Source: Euclidia mi (lineage: Eukaryota > Arthropoda > Insecta > Lepidoptera > Erebidae). Taken from it: a stretch of 64,000 nt of DNA. The DNA lies in NCBI GenBank assembly GCA_944739405.2, contig OX123182.2, positions 91,752,051 to 91,816,050 on the forward strand, written 5' to 3'. A program made the position numbers and the translations under genes. Positions 25,501-37,500 of this stretch are shown here, in pieces. Position 1 is the first letter of the stretch. The number at the start of each line of letters is the position of its first letter. The notes beneath the pieces are model-generated. The model made no database searches and had not been told where the DNA came from. It saw only the letters and a program-made list of their open reading frames with translations.

Positions 25501-28500
25501 CTACTAAGATATTCAGCCGCGACTTAATAAAAATGTCTTGATTGCCTATGTGTTAGTACCTAAGGAGATTCTCTAATCCTCACAATCTTAAAATAACTTG
25601 AAAGCATGAAATGTTGCCTAAACAAAGAAATAGTAGGCACGAAGGCGAAGCTTGTTCAGAAATATTCAGAATTGTTCGTTGCAACATTCGGCAGGTCTCC
25701 TGAACTTGGGCAAGATGGAGCCGTTTCCATTCCAGTTCTACGAGTTGCCAGTGTTCATGTTCTTTGGTGTGGTTGGGGGACTGCTCGGCGCTCTGTGGAA
25801 CCATATCAACTACAAACTGGCCGTCTTTAGGATCAGGTAATTATATTACCGTACAAGAATATTTTCATAAGGGTGGTACGACCCTTACCTAATGTTCATA
25901 ACAAAAAGGTTTTAAGTTAAAAGTTGTTTAAACAATCCGTGTGGTGACGGATTAAGAATACGGATTGTCACCACCCCATATCATCCCATGGGTGTCGTAA
26001 GAGCCGACAGAGGGAGCATATTATGCAGAAAACAGCACTGTAAGAGAAGGAAAACTTGATACAAAGCCTATACCAACCTGTTTGGCCAGCGTGGTACAGT
26101 AGGCCAATTCCTCCTTTCAAAGGAGAGGCCTAGTCCAGCAGTGGACTGATAAAGGCTGATGATGATGAACCACTCAAATAAAAAGTGGGTGGTTCTTAAT
26201 TTTACCCAACGTAAAACGAATTCCAAATTGTTGTGTTGCTATATGTTTTTTATGTATGACCACGCGTAACTTTTAACAGAGTACTTAGTAACATTTTAAC
26301 GTAGGTATTTTCTTTCTTCGTGTTTGGTATTAAAATATAGACTACATGTAGAAGCTTATTTGTACAGTCTCATAGAGTATTTCTTTTTTCAATTAATTTA
26401 TCTAGGATAGGTTTCTGAAATCAGTACATCATCCAAAATACCGTACAGAAAGGTTGTTTTAACTGAAAGTTGATATTCTTCATATCTTCACGCCTTTTTA
26501 TCCCAGAAGGGGTAGGCAGAGCTGTATTACACACCCACACTTCGCCAGATATGTTTCGGTCCCAATGTAATAGGGGGCGAGCCTATTGCCATCTACCGGG
26601 CACATTATTAAGCGAGCGATAATTAACATTTTTAATACACACATAACTTCGAAAAGTCAGAGGTGTGTGCCCGAGGTACCTGGGGATCGAACCCGAGACC
26701 ATCGTCTCGGCAGTCCGTTACGTACACCACTGGGCTACCGCCGCTTGATATTCTCTAATATTAAAAATAAACTAAGGAAACATTTAAGTTTAAATATTTA
26801 CAAAGGTATACAGGCAGCGATAGCCTAGTGGAGTACCAACGGGCTGCCATACAGAGGGTTTGAATCAACGGTGCCAATTACTTTTCGGAGTTAAGTGCGT
26901 ATTAAATTGTTAATTATCGCTTGCCCCGTGCCTCGGAGAGCACGTTAAACTGTCGGTCCCGGCTGTCATGAAGATCATTGACAGTCGTTACGAGGAGTCA
27001 GTACCCTCAAATAAACTGATAGTGGTCAAAACTATGGAATATCGCTATCCCTTTGGGTTGCGCAGGTCAGACGGTAGTCGCTGTGTGGAAAAGTTGAAAT
27101 TCTGTCATATCTGAGACCTAACTGGTCTGGCGGACCTCGGGCTCCAGGAAAACGCTAGGACGATGGTGATGATTTACAAAGGGATACTCTTCGCTTACTT
27201 GTTTGTCAGGTACGTGGGTACCCCATGGCTGAGAGTGGTGGAAGCTTGTCTCGTGGCGGCCGCCAGCGCGACGTGCGGGTTTCTCATGATGTTCCTGCTC
27301 AATGACTGCCGCCCGCTCGGGGAGGACCCCACCAAAGTACCTCTACAAGTAAGCTATCATCTTATTGTATCTTATATTTACACTTAGAGTTTGCTTTTTA
27401 CTTGATTATCCGCCTTATATTCCAGCTTATAAAGCCCAAGGTTAGCTGCAGCCTCCGAGTGAACACAGCCACCCAAATTCAAGGCGATTTAAAAAAGAAA
27501 TCTACTTTCTCACTAAGTTTAAATTTTGATTCGCGGGACACTTTACAAATATTCAATCATCTGACATAAATAGTGGAGGGTACAGGCATAGTTAAAACAG
27601 AATAGTAGGATAGCTTCATACAAATCGGCCGCCGCGCTGGTTTGAATGTACGTGTGAGTCGCCGGAGCCATGTACGCACGCACTTTTCACGCACACACAA
27701 TCTCATAAACGAGCGCGGCGACCGCGAGCGCGGATTCAATACGGGATGCGCTGCGCGTCTGATCGCGCGTATTCATGTAGGTACTACACTGCTCGCCCGC
27801 TCGAATTGTTTATGTACATTCAGTTGTGTAATAAACGTTATTAATATAATATACAATGTGTTAAACGACAGTAAATTTAACTTGTTACTTTTTCTCATTA
27901 AAAAAGGCATTTAGATAGTTATACAGGGTGGCGCTTGCATAGCGGCACTTTTTGAACAAAGGCATAGCTTACAACATTCTTAAGCCTTGTACCAAAAATC
28001 AATTAAATCGGTGCAGTAGTTTAGCCACAATATCGATTTTAAGTTCCGCAATTTTTGCACACGCTTTGAGTTCCATACAGCTGATACAAAACGGTCAACG
28101 ACCCTATATTGCGCGCCGCGACTCGCTAGGTACTACTCACGACGCGACGCCTCGACGTCATCCGAAGCTAGACTCAGCGCAGACAGAACGGAGCGCAGCG
28201 GAGAGGATTTTATCAACGCACTTGAAAATAAACTTTAATGTTTTTACAATAAAGTTCATAAATGCTTGAACCTGAAAAAAAATATTCGCGCGTCCTCGAA
28301 GATACGCGGAAATCCCCGCGCAAAGTCGAGTCGGCGCCCGCGTCGTACGCGTATTTTCAGGGTTTAACGAACTTTCGCGGCAAAATATTTACTGTAGAGT
28401 GGTAACCCAGAACGTTTACTCACGCAGGCTCGCGAGGTCGCGCGCAATCTTGAGCATACGCAAAATCCGTAAAGAAAATGCCCGAGACCGCGCGGGGATT

Positions 28501-31500
28501 ATTCCTCTCTGTCTGCGTTGACCCTTCGACGACTTAGGACGATGATGTCTTCGTGCAACGTCGCTTCGCCTCGAAGGTACCTACCTAAGACTCGTCGTTG
28601 TAGGTTTTTGCGCCCAATTTAATGCGTAACATTTTTAACAGAACAAAACTTTTGAAACTTCCTAATTACCTTCCTAGTTACATAATAATAAAATGGATCG
28701 GTTCCGCAAGCACGAAAAACTCTGATTAGGTATGCACTACGTGTGACAAGGACAAACATAGTCGAGCCAAATAGAGTTGCCCAATTATGAACCAAATATT
28801 GTCAATAGTATCGATAAAAAATACGCACCGTAAAAGTAGTTTGTTAGTTGTAGTTTATCATATCGACATTGATTGTATTTAACGTTAATGTAATCGTCTT
28901 ATCAATGATAGTATCGATAAAAAATCCTACGCACCGTAAAAGTTTATTGTTTACTGTATCGACATTGTTTGTATTTAACGTTAATGTAATCGTCTTATCA
29001 ATGACTTTACGTTCGAAAATTTCAAAGTGTGGTACAAATAAAGACGACGTTTTTTAATAGGTAAACAATGATAAACATGTAAAGATATTCAATTATTTAA
29101 TCATTTGAAATAAGTTAATAATTATTGACTATTTTAGCTCTTTCCGTATGGTATTTTTTAAATGGTCTAATGGGTTCAACAATCTACTTACGAATTATAA
29201 TAACTATGTACTAAAACTACTGAACTAATTGAAGTATGTGCATAGTATTTCATAAACTTATTTAACTGTGTCGTATTAGCAACACAATTAAGCAATAGCA
29301 TTATTGTTAATACAAGTAAGAATGCATAGTTCGTTGTATAAAAACATTTTGTGTTATTTTGTTGTTAACGTATTAACGTGTCAAAAATATCGATATTCAT
29401 AGTACCTATTGCGCATCTCTATTTCCTATCCTAGACATGTCGGCGCCAGCGGCGCATCGGTGACTCATCATAGGTTTGTTTAGTTAGTGCCGCAAAAACT
29501 ATTGGATTAATAAGTCGATCACATCGCGCGCGCGCTTATCCGACAGTTGTTTTTGATATTGAATTGTGTGATTGTATTTAGTTGTGTTATTTAATTGTGT
29601 TGTGGTTTAGTGAACTTTATCATTCGTCATTTTTGCATTATTTGTGTTAATAATGACAAACTTTATGTCGTCCGAATATGCGGATATGATTGTGTAACGT
29701 GGGTTCTTGTTGTGAAAAAGACACCAGTGCTTTCTTAATTACTGAACTTTCATTAGAGTGATTTGTAGAATTACTGAAGAAGGTAATTCGTGATAACAAT
29801 GGCGGCCATTTTGAGAATTTGAAAATTTTGTGCTACCTTTTACGTGGGTTTGTGTTAAGTGGGTTTTTGTTGATATGAAAAAGACACCAGTGCTTACCTA
29901 ATGAGTGACCAAACATTGGAGTGATGAGTAGAATTACTGAAATAGGTAATTCGTCAATAAATGTGAACTACCTCCGTGGCATTGTCTGCCGCATAGCACA
30001 CGTTGCCGTTCTTACAAAGGTCAGTAACCTAATGTCATATTGGTCTACAAATGGTGTTTCGTTTTGCTACTCATATTTTATAGTTTAATTTGGTTGAAAA
30101 TTTTATTATTTTATTTTGGCCCCATGACCTTTTTTGTTGATATAAAACATTTTATAGGCATCAATGCTACGTCCTTTTTAAATCAATGCCCCTTTGCAAG
30201 CGCCACCCTGTATAACGCTTAGGTAGTCAGTAGGTATTTGAAAAAAATAAATTCAAGCTTAAATTGTGAAGTATTCAGCGCGATCACTTAAAAAAGCGAC
30301 AAAAAAGCGCGAGCTCCGATAAAGCCGGCGCCGCGGTGTAAACAAGTGACGACCCGTGCGTCAACGCAAGAGTAGGCAAATAACTCGCCGAGCGGCCTTA
30401 GCTAACCTACTATTCTGTTTTGGCTATGGTATAGGGAAAGGGCTAGGAGGCTCAAGCTCACCCTAAAAGTCCATAGACTTTTTATTGTTTTCCTAGACAA
30501 ACTCTTTCTACAACAAGTTCAAGACCCCAAAGCAAAATCGTAGATTCGCCACTGGACAGCAAGAACACTCAGATTCGAAACAACAATATGAGGATAAAAC
30601 AAAGTTTATGCGGTTGTATGCGGCCATCAAATCCACAAAACTTACCACAGAATTAAGCGGCTTAGCTACCACTTAAACACTACAACCTCCTGCAGACGTA
30701 TGTCACTTTTAAATACACATTTTTACATAGAAGTAACAGTAGTCAAATAAAGTATTTATGTTCGCAGCTATTCTGCGCGGATGGCGAATACAACGCGTTA
30801 GCTGCGATCTGGTTCCAAACGCCGGAAGCGTCAGTGCGGTCGTTCCTGCACGACCCCATGGGCTCTTACAAGCCCTGGTCTATCCTCGCGTTCGTAGTTT
30901 GCTACTTCCTACTGTCCACCTGGACGTTTGGCCTGGCGGTGTCCAGTGGACTCTTCATACCGAATCTGTTGACCGGAGCCGCCTGGGGCCGCCTGCTGGC
31001 TATCGTTATACAGATGTTGCTGCCTTCAAATGTAAGTGAAAAGGTTTTATTCACATAATAATTTAGATGTAAATTACGTCGCAAGTCCCTATTTCGCAAA
31101 TCATAATCGTCCTAACCTCGTCCCGTATGCATTCACGCTAGTAATGTTTTTCTATCTATTAATTAGGTTAAAATAGCTTAAACCAGTGTCAGTATATTCA
31201 AGGATACTATTGTTACGAGCTGGGGTTCGACGATAAATTATAACTCACTATGCCACTTAAACTGAACTTTATTTATACACAAACACTACACACACTTATT
31301 TACACAACCAGTAAAAACACACTTATTTCACACCACTAGTACGACACTAAACACTTCCGAATTACTTCTCATTCGCTTGATGTTGATCGCTTTCCGTATT
31401 CAATTGAACTGTCCGTTCCGTTCGCTCGCCCTCTATTTATACTGGCCGGATAAGATCACTAGACTTTTCGAGACGACTCACGAAATTTCTGGAAACGTGT

Positions 31501-34500
31501 AACGTGTTTCTAGATGTCGCGTAAATGTTCTATTTACACCAACGCCATCTATTAGAGGATAGATGAAACAGCCTTAAACAACCGATACATCTAATCTCAT
31601 GTAGTTCTCCCATTCACTGATAGATGGCGTTATTTTCAATTCGTAACACGGCCTCCCTCTTAAACGTGTTCGTCTCGAACATCGTTGGACCCATAGTAAC
31701 GAGCCAACCGGTCCACATGAACTATCTTCGGTGCACCTCGCGACCCCTTCTGGATTCGATAGGTGACGTCGTTCATCCTGGTAATTATGCGATATGGCCC
31801 GTCCCATCTGGCTTGTAACTTAGGCGATTTTCCTTTGCTTCGTACTGGGTTATGAAGCCACACCAATGATCCCTCATCGAAGCCTTTGTTATTTGCCTTC
31901 CGGTCGTAGCGAGTCTTCATCTTCTCAGACATCTGTTGTCCAGATTCCCTGATGTGCTCGTATACGTCGTTCATCCTGTTGCGTAGCTCGGTTGCGTAAT
32001 CCGTTATATTGCGTGGAGACTCTGGTGGAATACCGGTGATAAGGTCTGCAGGTAAACGGAGTTTTCTACCGAAATTGGCAAAAGCTGGTGTTATTCCTGT
32101 AGTTTCGTGGACCGCACTGCGATATGACAGGAGAAATGGTTGGATGTGCTTGTCCCAATCTCTTTGTTTGCTCTCCACGACCTTCGCCAGGTACCTTAGT
32201 CTTGGGCACTACCATTTGCAGATGGCATTGGTTACCTCGAGCGTTTTCCCATTTGCGGCACAGAACTCCATCCTGGACAACCAAGCTTTCCCACTGTGCC
32301 CAATAACCTTTGGTGATGGGGCTCATTGCTGCGATATCACTCCATTTGGGCCTAGGCGCATCTGATTTCTTCCATTCAAGAATCGGCTGTACATCCTTGT
32401 CATCTCGCTGAGCACTCTGCAAAGCTTCTCTCCATTCGTCGCTTAGATCCGTCTTTAACATCCTCACTAGCGCTGCCTGCTTTGCTTCCTGTCTTGCAGT
32501 GTTTGCATTGGTCGGGGTAAGGCCTACGCGTCAGAGCATCTGCGCTACGTGGCTCTCGCCGCCAGACAGGTACGTCAGGTGACCCTTTTGGTGGAGACAG
32601 GGTACCAACGTGCCGCTTACGCTTTGGGCAGCTCAAGCGGATATGGCCTCTTTCCCCGCAGTTGTAGCACCGTGGTGAAGAAACAACTTCCCTGATACGG
32701 TAAGTTCGATCCTCGTGACGCGCTGCTTCCAACTCCAGAGCGTAGGATAAGGCTGCCTTCAGGGACTTGAAGTGCCCAAGTCTTACCGCTGCTCTAACTT
32801 CCAGGTCCCGGATCCCATCTGTAAACGCTTGTACGAGGTTCCCGTCAATGAGCGCAGGCGACGACTGGTATGCCTTCCTGACCAGCCTTTCCACCTCTAG
32901 AGCCCACTGCTGCAGAGTTTCTCCGGTGCGTTGCGTCCTGTCCTTCAGCTGAGCACGATACACATGTTCGAGGTGCGCGTCTCCGTACCTCGCCTCCAGC
33001 GCCTCCAGAAGCTTCTCGTAGGTGACGTCTTGTCCGAGTGCCTCCAACACTGTCAAGGCCTGGTCGCGAAGGCCCAAGGTTAGGGCGGTTAAGGCCTGTT
33101 CTTTGGTCCACCCATTCGATCGCATCACAGCCTCGAACTGGATCTTGTATGCAGACCATGATGACGAGCCATCAAATGGTGGAACCTTAAATCCACGAGG
33201 TGAGGGCGCTACAGCCGCTGGTATCACTTCGAGCCCACGCAACTTCTTCTCCACTTCAGCAACACAGGTCTCGTGGTGGTCATGTACACGCTTCTCTATA
33301 GAGGCGACGCGAGTCTCAAGCTTGTCGTGCACGAGCATCTCTACGTCGCTGATACGGGCCTCGTGCTGCTGAAGTTCCTCCTTGACCGCCTTCAAGTCCT
33401 TCCCCACTGTGGCGCTGAGGTCTTTCATGAGCACCAGCTGTTCCTCCAGACGGCGGGCGTGCTCCTCCTTGTCGCGCTGCAGCTGTTCCTCTAGGCGGCG
33501 CGCGTGCTCCTCTTGACGGCGAGCCTGCTCCTCTTGACGGCGGTCCTGCTCCTCTTGACGGCGAGCCTGCTCCTCCTTGTCGCGCTGTCGCTGTTCTTCC
33601 ATGCGGCGCGCGTGCTCCTCTTGACGGCGGGCCAGCTCCTGCATGAACGCCATCAGAGCCGCGATGTCGGGCACCGCCACGGAGTGTGCGCTTGCAGGCT
33701 CCACTGCAGCCGCGGAGTCGCCTAATCCACCAGACGATGGAGAAGGAACGTCTCCGAAGCGTCTTTGGTCCAGGTCTTGCTGGCGCTGGTTCCTGGTACG
33801 CACTCCGTCAGTTTCTACCCTCGGCATAACCGGCATAATTTATCCCGCTTCTGACACCAATTTGTTACGAGCTGGGGTTCGTGATAAATTATATACACTA
33901 TGCCAGAAAAACTGCACTTTATTCACTAACACAATAACACTAGATACACACACTTAATTTTCACTTCACTAATAAAACACACTATTCACACCACTAGAAC
34001 AACACTAAACACTTCCGAATTACTTCTCCTTCACTTGATGTTGATCGCTTTCCGTATTCAATTGAACTGTCCGTTCCGTTCGCTCGCCCTCTATTTATAC
34101 TGGCCGGATAACATCACTAGACTTTTCGAGACGACTCACGAAATTTCTGGAAACGTGTAACGTGTTTCTAGATGTCGCGTAAATGTTCTATTTACACCAA
34201 CGCCATCTATTAGAGGATAGATGAAACAGCCTTAAACAACCGATACATCTAATCTCATGTAGTTCTCCCATTCACTGATAGATGGCGTTATTTTCAATTC
34301 GTAACACTATTTTTTTGATCACTACGGTGGCAACTCTCCTTATGAGCCATCTCAACTCGACCCCAACCCGGCCAGAGTGTGATCGACCGGGCTTGGGACT
34401 GGCGGAGGACGTGTGTTGAGGCTCTCCACCCCTAAAGGCAGGGCATGCCCACTAACACCACCGCGGTGTCCCTTCGGGTTCCGTGTAGTGGCGAGGTCAC

Positions 34501-37500
34501 ACGATTCTCGGATAGCATACTTTTCCGTGACCCCGCTCGGGATTGGTGATGGCAGGAGGCAGCGCAGACACTTCGCCGCCTCCTTGCCTTTTGGCGGACG
34601 GGGAGCACCAGCACCAGCGCTCGCCGTCCGCAGGCACTAAGGGCGCTTTCAGATTAGCGTACTTTTCTGCGCGTATACGGTCGTTTCAGCATACGCGCTT
34701 ACACGCGCGCTATATTACGAGCTTCAAAAAACCGAACGGGCATATTTCGGCGTGTTCGCCCGAAACTGTAGTGACATCTTGTCAGTGTCAACATGGATTC
34801 TGACGGCTCGTGCATATACGAGCTTAGAAGCGCGTCAACGCTCGTACGAGTTGTGCGTGTGCCAAAAGGCGCGCCTGTGCGCGCCTACATGCGCTTCCAA
34901 AAACGAGCTTATACGCGCGTATAAAACGCTTATCTGAAACCGCTCTAAAACGGCTGCAGAGAATAGGGAGGACGGCAACCTGACAACACCGCATCTCCTC
35001 TTCCTCTGCGGCCCCACAGCGACGCAACAAATGGTGGGCCCCCATTTGGTCGCGGTAGATAAGGCGCGCGGCAACGCGACACCGACACGCCTCTCCTCTC
35101 GCGATCGCGCCCGACTGCAAGGGACAGAAAAAACTGACTCTCGTACCCACACCTTTGGACGCATCCTGCGCAGGCCTCCACCAAGCCCACGAGGAGCGTC
35201 CACTCCCTTGGATCTCGCTTAGCTTCACCGTGGGTAACCCTAACCACGGTTACTGAGCCCCTCAACCACGACAACGATGAAAGGATACTGCCTCCATGTA
35301 ACATTAATATTGCGTACCAGAAAATCCATTCTTGAAGCCATCCTTTGGTTGCTTAGCCGCTTTTGCATTTTTCTTTTGCTATTACCTAGTAATAATTCAG
35401 CTTTAAGCGTTTGTTGCATCACGCTGCTTACATCTTATTTCGATTGGAAATTATAAAAACATATTAGTGCACTTTCGTACGTAAGACGTAAACTCTATCG
35501 TCATTATAGTCATCATCTTGTCACCCTTTTACAATCTGAAGATTGGTTGGGTGATGTTGATGTTGCAATGATGACTTATTATATTACACATCATCATACA
35601 AAATTATTTAGCGGGTCCTAATCGCGTAAAGTTAACTTGTTTAAGGTATAAATACCTATTTGTTTCCGACGTTTCGACCGTCTTGTACCGGTCGTGGTCA
35701 CGGAGGGACTAGTTCAAATCTATTAATTATCATCACATCATTATCAGCCATACGTTACTCTCAAGTTATTTATGGTTATATGGTGTACAGTCGATAAACC
35801 CAGCGAAGTACGCGCTAGTGGGCGCGGCGGCGCAGCTGGGCGGGGTGGTGCGCATGACCATCTCGCTCACCGTCATCATCATCGAGACCACGGGGCAGAT
35901 CTCCAACGCGCTGCCCATCATCATCACGCTCGTCGTCGCCAAGTGGACCGGCGACTTCTTTAATGAGGTAATAGGCTAATTGCCAAAAAAAATTTTATAA
36001 GTCCGTCGTTTCGATTATTCAAAAATAAGCTATACGTATTTTTTATTTGTAAATTAAACCAAAAATTACCAAGATATAGCTCATTAAAGTTACGTATAAC
36101 GTCACACCGTGCTGCATTTTTTCGCACTAGATGACGTCACATGTAACTTTTATGGGCTATATCTTTGTTATTTTTTATTTAATCGAAAAAAGAAAAAATA
36201 TGTGTCCAATATTTTTTTATATTCTAAAATACGGGCTAAATAAAATGTAATTATTTTGACCCTGGAAACTACCCTATTCAGTAATATTTAATGCTTACTT
36301 CGTTCCTGTCTACCTTAATTTTGCCTGGAAGAGATTGCTCTTAGCGATAAGGCCGCCTTTGTACATACAAATTGTAAATTTTGTAAACATTTTAAAATAA
36401 AATGTTTTCTGGTGTACAATAAAGAATATTCTATCTAACTCGCCACAAAAATAAAAGATTTCCTACGTCTTTAAAAAATGAGATTTCTAACAGACTCTGG
36501 ATCCAATGTAGTGGCCGGTAATAATTTATCTTTAGTTTATAATAATAATATTCTACCACATTCACACAACACCATCTAGTCCCAAACTAAGCATAGCTTG
36601 TACTATGGGTACTAGACAATGGATAAACATACATATATACTTTTTTTTTTGTAAATACATACATATTATACATATTTCCGTTACGTAACAACGAAAGCTA
36701 CTGATTTGGTAGCTCCAAGTTTGAACAGTGAGAGAGCTTGTACCTACACGTTACGAAAACTCACCATGTTTATGCAAGAATTCATGTCGTTACTACACAC
36801 GAATAGTGTACACTACTTCGGCGTTGATCTAGAAAAATATTTTTCCGCCGCATCGGACGTCACGTAGACCACTTCAATAAATATCAACTGTTTCCGCGCC
36901 GCTTCACGTTCGCAAGCAGATCGGTCACGTAAGATGACGCATTAGCGTATACAACCGCCCTGAATCTACTGAATGGCGTATTTAATCATGTTATATGTTT
37001 GTCAGGGTATCTACGACATCCACATCCAGCTAGCCGCAGTCCCACTGCTGCCGTGGGAGCCGCCACCGCTGGCGCACAACATCTACGCGTCCGAGGTCAT
37101 GTCGCACCCCGTGTTCACTCTACGTACGGTCGAGAACGTCGGACATATTGTGGAACTGTTGAAACTTGTCACGTACAACGGCTTCCCGGTCGTCGATCCA
37201 CCGCTGGCTGATGACGTAAGTGTCCTATGTATTTCTTTCTTTATGAATCGACATTAGTTCAACAGTATATATCTAATTTCCGATTACACGTCACATCCAG
37301 GGAATTTGGGCCATATTGTGAAACTGCTCAACCAGGTGCTGTATAACGACTTCAGTGTTATCGACGTTGATGAAAAATCGTTTTTTGGACAGCTTATTAA
37401 ACTATATGCGTTGTTTCGGAACCGCATTACCTTTTTCTTTGGCATTTTTGCCAAATTAGATAGCAGCGTTAGTGTTTGACATTTGAAATTATGTGTAAAT

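Larger units (their letters stand above)
31211..34306 (-). mobile_element. Gypsy-like LTR retrotransposon, internally deleted
   Basis: LTRs at 33863-34306 (5') and 31211-31648 (3') start TGTTACGA and end TCGTAACA on either strand. They are flanked by the duplication CTAT (31207-31210, 34307-34310; ACTAT if one base is shared). On the minus strand the 5' LTR is followed by a 'tggtgtcagaagcggg' primer-binding-site-like segment. A polypurine run 'aagagggagg' precedes the 3' LTR. It encodes gag and fragments of pol only; protease, RT and the integrase core are gone. Antisense in ClC-7 intron 10. Confidence 0.9.

Noticed and set aside
33273..33725. Leucine-rich plus-strand ORFs over the gag region
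   Set aside because: They are the complement of the Arg/Glu/Gln-rich gag coiled coil; the minus frame has the CCHC knuckle and capsid-like features.
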